Shown here in pieces: positions 7,672 through 14,631 of a DNA stretch of 28,960 nt. The first letter of the stretch is position 1, and each line of letters begins with the position of its first letter. Under the pieces are notes generated by a model, which was not told the DNA's origin, did no database searches, and saw nothing but the letters and a program-made list of their open reading frames with translations. The DNA is taken from positions 1-28,960 of the IMG/VR virus record IMGVR_UViG_3300017753_000065. The stretch is one strand, 5' to 3'. A program made the position numbers and the translations under genes. This DNA comes from a virus.

Positions 7672-8789
7672 TAACGTATGTTGTTTATAGTGTCAAAAGC
7701 AAATTCAACTTCTATTGTGTAATTTATTATCTTGTCGTTTAGTTGTGTCTTATATGCTAAAGAGCTACTTGTTACTTGTATCGGTAATGTCTTAGAATCT
7801 ATCTCTATCCAACAATCCTCACTTAATTGCATTTCTTTAAATACTTCGTTATAAGCCTCTGGATAATATCCTGTGTTTAGTGTTAGTTTCTCTTTACCAT
7901 TCTTAGTAAGTGTTTTATCTTGATGGTTGCTTATATTATAAGTAGCATTGCTAATTATGTTTCTCTTAAACTTTTCTGTTTTAGTTGTTAGTGCTTCGTT
8001 AGTACGTTTAAAAAACCATATATCTTGTAAGCTACCAAACTTATTTATAAATGTTATTTTGTATGGTGTAAACTTACATTCAGTTTCATTCTTTACAGTT
8101 AGCTTAGTTACACCACTTGTAGTATCTACATATATCGTGTCAAAGTCAAATAAAGTAAACTCATTACTAAAAGCATCTAAACAAGAACTACCCTCAAAAG
8201 TACCACCAGCTTGTATTACTCTATCCTCAAACTCATCAGAGCCATTTATACCATTTGTAACGTATTCTATTTGTGTTGTAGATACTGAATTTGAACTAAT
8301 AGCTTTAGTATATACTTGTTGTCCGTTTAGCTCATATGTTACTTGAGTTGTTGTTGAGGTGTCTACTGCTATTGTAGCTGGTGCATCATCTAACTTTACT
8401 ATTGTTGTATTAGATTGTAAAAGACCTTGATTGTTAGTTGGGTTTACACCATCTTCAAAAAAGCCATAACCATAAAAACCTTTTAGTTGTGTAAAGCTAC
8501 TTGCAGAGCCTTCTGTATTTTGTATTGTATTTGTAGTTCTATAATCTACCCATTGTATCTCAGTTGCATAATCTCCGTCAAATGTATTAGTAAAGTAATC
8601 TCTTACTAACTCAGCTATTTCAAAAGTACATCTTTCTTCTACTGCAAATGATTGTAGTGTATAAGTAGCTGTTGTTGGTCTGTTAGTTGTTTGTGTTCCT
8701 GTATATATAAACAACTCTAACTTACAGCTTGTTAAATTAGTTGCAGTTACTGATATGTAAAATGGACTTCTTGCGTTTATCTTGCTCAT
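7671..8789 (-). CDS. Tail structural protein, 372 residues
   Basis: A Thr/Asn-rich, beta-type protein without long helices, starting MSKINARSPFYISVTATNLT. The INARSPFYI opening occurs in flavobacterial phage structural proteins as I recall them. The middle contains TTTQVTYELNGQQVY and a region with spaced aromatic residues (FFEDGVNP, YGYGF). Start ATG 8789 overlaps the upstream stop by ATGA, and its stop abuts the start of the 867-residue tail protein. Position between a tail completion-like gene and the large tip-like protein suggests a distal tail or tip component. No enzymatic motif is visible, and function is inferred from context. Confidence 0.6.
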   Translation of the reverse strand: MSKINARSPFYISVTATNLTSCKLELFIYTGTQTTNRPTTATYTLQSFAVEERCTFEIAELVRDYFTNTFDGDYATEIQWVDYRTTNTIQNTEGSASSFTQLKGFYGYGFFEDGVNPTNNQGLLQSNTTIVKLDDAPATIAVDTSTTTQVTYELNGQQVYTKAISSNSVSTTQIEYVTNGINGSDEFEDRVIQAGGTFEGSSCLDAFSNEFTLFDFDTIYVDTTSGVTKLTVKNETECKFTPYKITFINKFGSLQDIWFFKRTNEALTTKTEKFKRNIISNATYNISNHQDKTLTKNGKEKLTLNTGYYPEAYNEVFKEMQLSEDCWIEIDSKTLPIQVTSSSLAYKTQLNDKIINYTIEVEFAFDTINNIR

Positions 8790-9346
8790 TTGCTTATGTT
8801 TACTTGTATTTGTTTTTCTATTCCTATTGAGTATGCTTCTACTAATTCATCTGGCAATCTCTTAAATGCAGCAGCAAAAGGCTTTGTAAAAAACATACTT
8901 GCTTTCATTCCTTTTTCGAAAACACTTTTAGCAACTAAAAACTGTAAAGTTTTTCTTGACAAAAATCTACCTTTTTTATCTCTAATACCCTTTAAGCCTT
9001 TTCTTACTATCCACTTATCAAATGCCTTTGGTGGTGGCATACCTTTTAAACCTCTCTTACCACCTTTTGATTTAAAACTATAAGGAGATTGTTTATTTTC
9101 TATATAATTAGATTTTGTACCTTTTACACCCCTATCTTTAAATTTACCATAATCTGCCATTTCAAATGATAGTGATGTTGTATCTCCTTTTGTATCTATA
9201 TCAAAATCTAAACTATTATATAACTCTTTAGTACTATTGAAAGTACCATAAGGAGAAGCACCTTTAGTCAAGTTTGTCCTTGATTGTTGTATAACATACT
9301 TAGCAAACTTATTTAGCTCATCCCTTAAATACTTATCTGCTAACAT
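8786..9346 (-). CDS. HK97 gp10-like neck / tail completion protein (tentative)
   Basis: A basic 186-residue protein. The N-terminal helix (DKYLRDELNKFAKYVIQQSR) is followed by a Ser/Thr/Gly segment, a Lys/Gly-rich loop region (KGTKSNYIENKQSPYSFKSK), the motif GMPPPKAFDKWIVRKG, and a C-terminal helix (DELVEAYSIGIEKQIQ). The order of helix, basic Gly-rich middle and C-terminal helix fits the HK97 gp10 family that joins head and tail. It overlaps the next gene upstream by 7 bp and the tail protein downstream by 4 bp. The motif match is loose, so this is a family-level guess supported by neighbours. Confidence 0.5.
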   Translation of the reverse strand: MLADKYLRDELNKFAKYVIQQSRTNLTKGASPYGTFNSTKELYNSLDFDIDTKGDTTSLSFEMADYGKFKDRGVKGTKSNYIENKQSPYSFKSKGGKRGLKGMPPPKAFDKWIVRKGLKGIRDKKGRFLSRKTLQFLVAKSVFEKGMKASMFFTKPFAAAFKRLPDELVEAYSIGIEKQIQVNISK

Positions 9347-9810
9347 ATAGTAATATCATTATGTATTACAATATCCATAGTAGCAGCAAACCCAGCAAGT
9401 CTATTATCAAACCTTTCATAAAAAGGCTCTAAGGTTGCATCTCCTTCTAATTGAAACTTATCACTATATAGCGTACCTCTGCGTAATACCATTACTAACT
9501 TATTTAATACTGCTAATTGTGTATTAAGTACATCTTGCTCGTTGTTGTTACCTCTAAATATGTCTGTTGTTTCTTTCTTACTCTCGTCTACTATATCCAT
9601 AGCCATAACAGTTATGTTAAACAACAATACTTGTTCTTGTGTTGTAACGTTGTTTATGATAATATGACATAAAGGAAATATGCTTTGCTTAGATAAGTCT
9701 ATATCAAATATATCCCCTGTTGTAACTGTGTTTACATTAACATCACTTAAAAGCTGTGTCTTAATAGTTTCTGTTAATTGGTAAAATCCTCTTATCCCTG
9801 TTTGGCTCAT
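9340..9810 (-). CDS. Tail terminator / head-tail joining-type protein (tentative)
   Basis: A 156-residue mixed alpha/beta protein: N-terminal helix (GIRGFYQLTETIKTQLLSDV), a VNTVTTGDIFDIDLSKQ segment, strands with FPLCHIIINNV and LLFNITVMAMDIVD, a helix with LNTQLAVLNKLVMVLRRG, and the closing strand AATMDIVIH. This order resembles tail terminator proteins of siphophages (lambda gpU-like fold), although no signature motif confirms it. Its ATG (9810) overlaps the TGA of the -1 frame extension of the preceding gene as ATGA, which supports both calls. Neighbouring completion and tail genes point to the head-tail interface. Confidence 0.5.
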   Translation of the reverse strand: MSQTGIRGFYQLTETIKTQLLSDVNVNTVTTGDIFDIDLSKQSIFPLCHIIINNVTTQEQVLLFNITVMAMDIVDESKKETTDIFRGNNNEQDVLNTQLAVLNKLVMVLRRGTLYSDKFQLEGDATLEPFYERFDNRLAGFAATMDIVIHNDITIC

Positions 9811-10061
9811 TTAAACTTGTTTTTAATTCTTGCTGATTCTATTTCGTTTTTCTCTTTTGTGTACTCTAAATACGTTAAGCATTGATGTACGTTTAGTTTA
9901 GTGATATTTTCAAATTTTGTAATATCTCCGTTAGCGATTCCATAGAGTGCGTTAAACCATCCCCATTTGGATGAGAAAGCAGATGCTGAGCTAAAGCTAT
10001 CTCGTTCTTCTTCTCCAAAGAGTTCATCATAACCAGAGATAAGTCCTTGCCTAAATTGTAA
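9807..10061 (-). CDS. -1 frameshift extension of the tail assembly chaperone candidate
   Basis: This reading frame lies one base back from the 218-residue gene and overlaps it. It is open from 10103 to the TGA at 9807-9809 but contains no ATG, GTG or TTG, so it needs entry by frameshift. Slipping -1 on the T9 run at 10060-10068 gives 163 residues of the upstream protein plus 84 new ones, 247 in total. The new part contains YDELFGEEERDSFSSASAFS, KWGWFNALYGIANGDI, and a C-terminal helix with NVHQCLTYLEYTKEKNEIE. It has the look of a conserved phage protein I have seen in Bacteroidetes phages. Its stop overlaps the next ATG as ATGA. The layout parallels the lambda G/GT tail chaperones. Confidence 0.65.
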   Translation of the reverse strand, partial: LQFRQGLISGYDELFGEEERDSFSSASAFSSKWGWFNALYGIANGDITKFENITKLNVHQCLTYLEYTKEKNEIESARIKNKFK

Positions 10062-10549
10062 AAAAAAACTATTGCACCTAATACTGCATCTAAAGGAAAA
10101 TCTTTAGCATCTTCGCTTGTATCTGGGTCGTAGTCTTTTAGCTTGTATCTATGCCCTCTCTTGTGTTCTATTGGTCTGAACAATACATTTACTGCTCTAT
10201 GTAAATTATCATTATCGCCTATAAAGGTATCTAAGTCCATATACTCTCCAAAGCTCATATCATCTAACTCTGGTATAAACCCATACTCCACACCATTAAG
10301 TGTAAATCTATTTATAAGCTGGTGTTGTGCATCAAACATAGTATTTATGATTTCACAGACCTCAGCAATATCTGTTGCTTTCATATTCCTTACTACTATC
10401 TCTGGAACATTACAAAATATCTCTACTATCTTTAGTTGTATTGTAGAATCATTTGTATCATCTAACTTGTTTTCTAACTTTGCAAACTCTTGGTATTGTT
10501 TTAGAGTTACATCATTTAAAGTTGTCGGTATTCTTAGATTAACTTTCAT
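9893..10549 (-). CDS. Tail assembly chaperone candidate, unshifted 218-residue form
   Basis: A mostly helical, acidic protein beginning MKVNLRIPTTLNDVTLKQYQ. It contains KATDIAEVCEIINTMF, a short beta segment (INRFTLNGVEYGFIP), SFGEYMDLDTFIGD and the hydrophobic VLGAIVFFYNLGKDLSLV. Codons 161-163 (GTT TTT TTT) form a slippery run at which a -1 shift would replace the last 55 residues with 84 others. This arrangement of short and long products from one start is the hallmark of siphophage tail assembly chaperones, which guide tube polymerisation around the tape measure. It is unusual that it follows the terminase rather than immediately preceding the tape measure. The start sits right after the conserved late element. 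Confidence 0.6.
   Translation of the reverse strand: MKVNLRIPTTLNDVTLKQYQEFAKLENKLDDTNDSTIQLKIVEIFCNVPEIVVRNMKATDIAEVCEIINTMFDAQHQLINRFTLNGVEYGFIPELDDMSFGEYMDLDTFIGDNDNLHRAVNVLFRPIEHKRGHRYKLKDYDPDTSEDAKDFPLDAVLGAIVFFYNLGKDLSLVMMNSLEKKNEIALAQHLLSHPNGDGLTHSMESLTEILQNLKISLN
10060..10069 (-). promoter_or_regulatory. Slippery sequence for -1 frameshift
   Basis: The minus strand reads G followed by nine T, then AC. In the zero frame this is GTT TTT TTT TAC, containing T TTT TTT, which lets both tRNAs re-pair after a one-base backward slip. The next -1 codon is TTA at 10061. The T9 run could also cause RNA polymerase slippage, giving the same products. I did not find an obvious strong stimulatory stem-loop just downstream. 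Confidence 0.6.
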
Positions 10550-10581
10550 ACTAATATATAAACGTTTTTAAATTATTTTAG
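10550..10581 (-). promoter_or_regulatory. Conserved late-gene upstream element, copy 3
   Basis: The minus strand reads AAAATAATTTAAAAACGT then TTATATATTAGT directly before the ATG at 10549. It spans the whole 28-bp gap after the terminase large subunit stop and slightly overlaps its end. Confidence 0.5.
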
Positions 10582-11783
10582 TGAACAATATACTTACCTC
10601 TATTAGGATTTTGTAATTGATAGCCTACAGCGTATCTAACTGCATCTATCAAGTGATTGTATTTGTCTATTGGTGTATTGCTTTTGCGTTCTAACCAGCG
10701 ATAGTTGTTTAGTTCTTTGATGAGGTTTGTACTATCTGGACTTACCACTAAGTCATAGTCTTGTAATAAGCTTATTCCGTATGTAACACTTCCTTGACCT
10801 TTTATACTTGGCTTTACGTTACAATGTCTTTTAAGTTCTGTTATTAGTCTTGGCTCTGCACTATCAGCTACTATCAAACCATCTCTTGCGTGTTTCTGGT
10901 TTAAGTCTGCTATTTGTGATGTTGTAAGTCTTGGCAAGTAAAAGCACTCTTTTAGATATATTGTTTTATTAGCTTTGTCTATGTTTACCTCAACTAATGT
11001 AGATGGGTCAGCAGCAAAACCATAATCTTGACCCCACACACTTACGCTACTTCTTTTAAACTCTCCTATAGTCCAGTTGCTAAATATAACACCCTCAGCT
11101 TTAGACATCCAAGCACCTAACATCTGTTGTTTGTATTTCTCTGGTCGTCTTTCTCTCATCTGTGCTATTTGGTCTATATAGCTTTTAGATAGGTTGTCTA
11201 TGTTGTCTATATATGTGGTGTGTATGTAGGTAGTGTTTTCTTTTGTTGTATTGCTACCCTCTTGTACACCTCTATCTTCAAAGAAGCGTGTGTATATAAA
11301 GTGTTCTTTGGTAGTTGGGTTTAGTATTAGGATAACTCTGTTTTGTTTACCTTGTTGTCTTACTGATAAGTCTATAGTATCAAACTTCTGTTCGTCTGTT
11401 AGTTCCTCAGCTTCATCTACTACCCAAGTTGTAATACCTTGCAGAGATTTAAGGTTTGCAGTCTGGTCGCCACTTGATGTCTTGATACCTCTAAAGATTA
11501 TCTTGCTTCCTGTCTTTTTATTTAGTATCTCGTCTTTTGTTATATGGAAGTCGTGTACACAATTAAAGAGTTCTAACTTATCTATGAACTCTGGTATGAT
11601 TGATATGTATGCTGAGGTTAATGTATATCTTGTGAACAGGATTGTGTGTCCTTGCTCGTATGTAAGCATAACTAAGAGGGCATTGATAGTAAAAGACTTT
11701 CCACTACCTCTACCCCCACTAACTATAAAGTACCTACTATCTTCACTAAGTATAGGTTTGTATTTGTTATGTATATTAATCAA
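10578..11783 (-). CDS. terL: Terminase large subunit (PBSX / Terminase_3-like)
   Basis: A 401-residue DNA-packaging motor. The ATPase domain has Walker A GGRGSGKSF at residues 23-31 and Walker B WVVDEAEE (Asp123, Glu124). The C-terminal RNase H-like nuclease has the expected acidic residues at Asp253 (GQDYGF), Asp307 (VADSAEPR) and Asp380 (HLIDAVRYAVGY), and the flow YLKECFYLPRLTTSQIADLN is typical of the PBSX-type terminase family. No ATG is available before Walker A: an in-frame TAA lies three codons upstream, so the start is TTG 11783, overlapping the small subunit gene by 8 bp and probably using coupled reinitiation. Length fits the family. Confidence 0.93.
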   Translation of the reverse strand: MINIHNKYKPILSEDSRYFIVSGGRGSGKSFTINALLVMLTYEQGHTILFTRYTLTSAYISIIPEFIDKLELFNCVHDFHITKDEILNKKTGSKIIFRGIKTSSGDQTANLKSLQGITTWVVDEAEELTDEQKFDTIDLSVRQQGKQNRVILILNPTTKEHFIYTRFFEDRGVQEGSNTTKENTTYIHTTYIDNIDNLSKSYIDQIAQMRERRPEKYKQQMLGAWMSKAEGVIFSNWTIGEFKRSSVSVWGQDYGFAADPSTLVEVNIDKANKTIYLKECFYLPRLTTSQIADLNQKHARDGLIVADSAEPRLITELKRHCNVKPSIKGQGSVTYGISLLQDYDLVVSPDSTNLIKELNNYRWLERKSNTPIDKYNHLIDAVRYAVGYQLQNPNRGKYIVH

Positions 11784-12045
11784 CGAACTTTATTAAATCT
11801 CTAAAGTTGATGTTTAAGCCTTCACTTGAATTTATATCTACGCTTTCTTTTGGTTTACCATATCGGTAACTTAGATATAACTGTACAGCTCTCATATCTC
11901 CTTTAGATACTAACTCTCCTAATTTAGATAATGCTTCGTCTTTGTCTATTATTGCATCTAACCTTTCTATTAGCTTTTGCTCTTGTTGTTTTGTCTTTCT
12001 ACCAGCACCTTGTCTTGCACCTCCATTGTTTGCTCTCTTATCCAT
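11776..12045 (-). CDS. terS: Terminase small subunit-like DNA-binding protein
   Basis: An 89-residue protein overlapping the large terminase gene by 8 bp. The N-terminus carries NGGARQGAGRKTKQQEQ, the GxRxGAGRK hook found in many small terminases, followed by a helical region (KLIERLDAIIDKDEALSKL) and RAVQLYLSYRYGKPKESVD, another common terminase small subunit segment. It recognises packaging DNA and presents it to the large subunit. It is shorter than typical small terminases (about 140-180 residues), but such short forms occur in Bacteroidetes phages. It is the first gene of the late block, preceded by a leader with a late element and a palindrome. Confidence 0.8.
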   Translation of the reverse strand: MDKRANNGGARQGAGRKTKQQEQKLIERLDAIIDKDEALSKLGELVSKGDMRAVQLYLSYRYGKPKESVDINSSEGLNINFRDLIKFVD

Positions 12046-12066
12046 ATTTATAAAGATTGAAAAAAG

Positions 12067-12080
12067 ATTGATTAATCAAT
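12067..12080. promoter_or_regulatory. 14-bp perfect palindrome in the terminase leader
   Basis: ATTGATTAATCAAT is a perfect inverted repeat located 22 bp before the terminase small subunit ATG. It is flanked by two direct copies of AAGATTGA-type sequence (12053-12060 and 12064-12071). Such a site could bind a dimeric regulator or the small terminase. I see no direct evidence for which. Confidence 0.4.
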
Positions 12081-12082
12081 TC

Positions 12083-12114
12083 ATTAATATATAAACAATT
12101 TTAATTTTTTTTAG
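12083..12114 (-). promoter_or_regulatory. Conserved late-gene upstream element, copy 5 (terminase leader)
   Basis: The minus strand reads AAAAAAAATTAAAATTGT then TTATATATTAAT, matching the late element. Here it is followed by GAATTGATTAATC rather than directly by a gene start; the terminase gene starts 38 bp further on. A copy that is not tied to a gene ATG favours a transcriptional over a purely translational role. Confidence 0.45.
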
Positions 12115-12467
12115 CCTAATAGTATTTCTTCTATCAGTTCTATCTGTAGGTCAGTAGCCTTTGGTAACTTCTCCATCACATATAGTTTAGTATCTCCTAA
12201 TAGGTGTTTATATGTTAGCTCTATGTTTTTATTGTATTTACAATGTTGCTTATATGTGTTTAAGCTATGTATTATAGAACAATGTGATGTGTTATATCCG
12301 TTCTCTTTATATTCATTTACTATATCTCTAAATATCTTTTTGTTTTGTTTTCTCATATACTTGTTTGCTACACTTCGCATCTCTATAACCTCTCTACGTC
12401 TTGATTGCTCAAATATATCTATATCGTTTACTTGTAATATTATATCTCTAATTGCTTTTAATTTCAT
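12111..12467 (-). CDS. DnaA domain IV-like DNA-binding protein
   Basis: A 118-residue protein. Residues about 20-75 resemble the DNA-binding domain IV of bacterial DnaA: QSRRREVIEMRSVANKYMRK is the first helix pair, a helix follows (KKIFRDIVNEYKENG), and TSHCSIIHSLNTYKQH matches the position of the RDHSTVIHA signature helix that contacts the DnaA box. The Asp-His pair of DnaA is altered to Ser-His. The ATPase domain is absent. Such single-domain proteins occur in Bacteroidetes phages and may act at replication origins, in packaging-site recognition or as regulators. It is the last gene before the terminase block. Family level is moderately sure; function is inferred. Confidence 0.6.
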   Translation of the reverse strand: MKLKAIRDIILQVNDIDIFEQSRRREVIEMRSVANKYMRKQNKKIFRDIVNEYKENGYNTSHCSIIHSLNTYKQHCKYNKNIELTYKHLLGDTKLYVMEKLPKATDLQIELIEEILLG

Positions 12468-12469
12468 AT

Positions 12470-12616
12470 CTATAACTCTTTATAAGTACTCTTTTTATTT
12501 GTTCTGCTATAGTAGTTTGTTTGTGTCGCTTCGTTACAAGCTATAAACTTAACCTTGTCGTTATTAGGCTTTAGCTTATACCATCTACCATTCTTTTTTC
12601 TCCACAAGGATTTCAT
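12470..12616 (-). CDS. Small basic protein, 48 residues, unknown
   Basis: Starts at ATG 12616, overlapping the stop of the previous gene as ATGA, and ends with TAG three bases before the DnaA-like gene start. The protein is rich in Lys, Asn and Tyr (MKSLWRKKNGRWYKLKPNND, then KFIACNEATQTNYYSR). The WRKKNGRWYKLKP stretch suggests a small beta-hairpin nucleic-acid-binding protein, but I recognise no family. Tight packing in the operon is the main support. Confidence 0.55.
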   Translation of the reverse strand: MKSLWRKKNGRWYKLKPNNDKVKFIACNEATQTNYYSRTNKKSTYKEL

Positions 12617-12783
12617 ACTATTGCGTTGTCTAATTGTTGTATTAAGTGTCTTAACTCGCTTCTTTCAAACTTACCTGTTATTTCTGCATTGTAAGTCTTA
12701 AAGGTTAAGTGGTACATATCTTTCTCTGCTTCGTGTTTGTTTTCTATTTTACCTAAGTATTCTATCTTTAAATTAAATTTCAT
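12613..12783 (-). CDS. Small protein, 56 residues, unknown
   Basis: ATG 12783 overlaps the stop of the diphosphohydrolase-like gene, and its TGA overlaps the next ATG. The protein begins MKFNLKIEYLGKIENKHEAE and continues YHLTFKTYNAEITGKFER, an alternating beta pattern, then ends with a short helix (SELRHLIQQLDNAIV). The layout of two to three strands and a helix would suit a small accessory DNA-metabolism protein. No family is recognised. Confidence 0.6.
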   Translation of the reverse strand: MKFNLKIEYLGKIENKHEAEKDMYHLTFKTYNAEITGKFERSELRHLIQQLDNAIV

Positions 12784-13226
12784 ATTGTTTTATTATATTG
12801 GCTCAAGGGTGCTTTACCCTCTTGTTCTAATTCTTTCTGTAGGTTAGCTAAGGCTCTCCAAGCTACCTTTGCTGAATGTCTTTGCATATCTTTGTCTATT
12901 GTACCAGCCTCTATTAAATGTCTTGCTAATGCATCTAATTCGTCTGATGACTTAGCTCTATCCCAATGCAGAGGTTTGTCTGGGTGGTGTTGTTCATTAC
13001 CAGCCCAAGATACTTTAGCTACCTCTCTTATTGCATCTGGGAAGTATTTAAGTACTCCACTATATACAGGCATTTGTTTTCTCTCTTGTTTTACCATTGC
13101 TTCATATTGGTAGAAGTCCTCTTCATCATATACACCAGCTTTCCATTCTTCGTACTCTAACTCTTCTTGTTCATTCATTGTATATGCAGATTCAGTACCA
13201 CTAATATAATCAATCTTTTTGTTCAT
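12780..13226 (-). CDS. dATP/dGTP diphosphohydrolase N-terminal-like (DUF5664-type) protein
   Basis: A 148-residue protein. Residues about 55-135 match the pattern of the phage dATP/dGTP diphosphohydrolase N-terminal family (DUF5664): SGVLKYFPDAIREVAKVS, then KPLHWDRAKSSDELDALARH, and HSAKVAWRALANLQKEL. The conserved His/Asp-rich helices (LDALARHLIEAG, RHSAKVAWRAL) correspond to the family's metal-binding helices. The first 50 residues are acidic and variable (EEWKAGVYDEEDFYQYE). Members may adjust the dNTP pool during infection. It overlaps a 45-residue gene upstream by 17 bp. Family is fairly sure; catalytic activity is not shown. Confidence 0.7.
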   Translation of the reverse strand: MNKKIDYISGTESAYTMNEQEELEYEEWKAGVYDEEDFYQYEAMVKQERKQMPVYSGVLKYFPDAIREVAKVSWAGNEQHHPDKPLHWDRAKSSDELDALARHLIEAGTIDKDMQRHSAKVAWRALANLQKELEQEGKAPLSQYNKTI

Positions 13227-13347
13227 CTTTCTTTTTTTCTTTTTTGGATAATGTAAGTTTAATAGCTTCTATCTGTACATATAGCTGAGCTACTACATTT
13301 TCTAATCTTAGTATTCTTTGTATCTGTGTGTGTTTCTTTTGTTTCAT
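13210..13347 (-). CDS. Small coiled-coil protein, 45 residues
   Basis: Starts at ATG 13347 and stops with TGA at 13210, overlapping the next gene start by 17 bp. The protein contains QIQRILRLENVVAQLYVQIE then AIKLTLSKKEKKKDE, a clear amphipathic helix with heptad leucines and a charged tail. The last 89 bp of the HNH endonuclease gene run over it in a different frame. Coding quality here is better in this frame than in the HNH frame, whose C-terminus turns into low-complexity Lys/Thr and Ser/Cys sequence. I infer this is the older resident gene and the HNH gene has come to overlap it. Function is unknown. Confidence 0.6.
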   Translation of the reverse strand: MKQKKHTQIQRILRLENVVAQLYVQIEAIKLTLSKKEKKKDEQKD

Positions 13348-13858
13348 TTATTTTTTTTAATTCGTTTTGATATGCTTTAGCAGCTTCTTTCTCATCTGTA
13401 AAAAGACCAAGATATTTAATTTTACCATTTATTCTTATAGCTGCTCTCCATTTTTTTTTATCCATATATACTCCAGTATATTTTGAAGTTCCACCTCTCT
13501 TGTCTTTAGAAGTATTTTGTCTATTTGTTATTACTTGCAAATTGTAAAGTCTGTCATTTAACTTATCATTATCTTTATGGTCTACTACCATTTTCAAACC
13601 GCAAGGCTTATGATTTAAAAAAGCCATAGCGACAAGCTGTGATATTTTGCAATTACCTCTATGCTTCCCATTTTTAGATAAACCAACTCTATATCTACCA
13701 TTGCTGTTAAGACCTTTTGTCATTATTTTAGATTTCTTTGTTTTGTTATAATTTAAACTTTTAACATTACCTAAATTACTAACTTTATATCTACCCTCAT
13801 ATTCTGGAATATCTCTCCATACTTCAATACCTATTCTGCTTAATAAACTTGCTATCAT
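13259..13858 (-). CDS. HNH homing-type endonuclease with NUMOD4 and AP2 domains
   Basis: A 199-residue protein from ATG 13858, which overlaps the exonuclease stop (ATGA) and has AGGAG nearby, rare for this genome. Domains in order: NUMOD4 (residues about 12-35, EVWRDIPEYEGRYKVSNLG), HNH nuclease (about 70-115, with VVDHKDNDKLNDRLYNLQ and the catalytic His near 94), and an AP2-type DNA-binding domain (about 125-167, KYTGVYMDKKKWRAAIRING). This order is standard for selfish homing endonucleases in phages. The last 30 residues lack the look of a folded domain and overlap another gene. It is probably mobile and not part of the replication machinery. Confidence 0.88.
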   Translation of the reverse strand: MIASLLSRIGIEVWRDIPEYEGRYKVSNLGNVKSLNYNKTKKSKIMTKGLNSNGRYRVGLSKNGKHRGNCKISQLVAMAFLNHKPCGLKMVVDHKDNDKLNDRLYNLQVITNRQNTSKDKRGGTSKYTGVYMDKKKWRAAIRINGKIKYLGLFTDEKEAAKAYQNELKKINETKETHTDTKNTKIRKCSSSAICTDRSY

Positions 13859-14631
13859 AATTCTCCTGTTAAACAATAGTTATCTAAGTCTGCACCCTCT
13901 ATAAAGAACTTGTTGTATAAGTCAAGTGCTTTCTCTACTTTCTGTTCGCCTCTGTAATAAAACTCCTCAGAACAATTAAATATACCTATGTCTAATGAGC
14001 CTTTATCTAATACAAGGAAGTAGAAGTCTTTATACTCTTTGTTGAATAAGTTACAGTATAAGTAGCATTGTACGTCATATCCGTACTTATTAGCACTCCA
14101 GCTAAAGTCTTTTATGTTTGTTGTAGTCTTTAGGTCTACTATTCTATTTGTAGCTAATACATCTGCTTTACCTCTAAATGGAAAGTCTAATACATTATCT
14201 ATAGCTGGTATCTCAAACTCTGCTTTAGTTATTAGTTCTTTTGCGTGTTCGTTTCTGTAGAACGCATCTACAAGCCTATCAGCTTCTCCTCGTTCCTTAG
14301 CAGTAAAAGCTGTACCAAATTCTTCTTGTACTTCCTTAAACTTCTTTGTGTTTCTGCTTTGTACCTCAACAAATTTCTGTGATGCAAACTTCTCTGGCTC
14401 AAGGATTGCCCAATGGAATAAAGCACCAGCTCTAAGTGCAGCACTATCTCCACTACCATACTTCAAGCTGAAGCTATATGTCTTAGGACTTGACAGAAGT
14501 TGTTTAAGGCTACTACTACTAAGTGCTAACTTGTTTAGTTCTCCATAGTAAAAGCTATCATCTTCCATACGTTCTAATAGTTCTACTCTGTCGTAGTATT
14601 TACCATCAAGTAATTTTATTTTAGATTTCAT
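13855..14631 (-). CDS. PD-(D/E)XK exonuclease, RecE / Cas4-like
   Basis: A 258-residue recombination or degradation nuclease. Typical RecB-family features are in order: Ser-rich helix ALSSSSLKQLLSSPKTY (about 36-52), GALFHWAILEPEKF with His73, FRGKADVLATNRIVDLKTTT with Asp157, Asp166 and Lys168 (the D-D-x-K core), and the QxxxY-like motif with Gln188. These suit a 5'-to-3' exonuclease that makes single-stranded tails. Together with the SSB-like and annealing-like genes in the same early block, it could form a phage recombination pair. Its start at 14631 overlaps the upstream 84-residue gene by 11 bp. Confidence 0.82.
   Translation of the reverse strand: MKSKIKLLDGKYYDRVELLERMEDDSFYYGELNKLALSSSSLKQLLSSPKTYSFSLKYGSGDSAALRAGALFHWAILEPEKFASQKFVEVQSRNTKKFKEVQEEFGTAFTAKERGEADRLVDAFYRNEHAKELITKAEFEIPAIDNVLDFPFRGKADVLATNRIVDLKTTTNIKDFSWSANKYGYDVQCYLYCNLFNKEYKDFYFLVLDKGSLDIGIFNCSEEFYYRGEQKVEKALDLYNKFFIEGADLDNYCLTGEL

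Noticed and set aside
11233-11796. Plus-strand frame opposite the large terminase
   Set aside because: It is antisense to conserved terminase motifs; the Cys/Ser-rich product has no recognisable feature.
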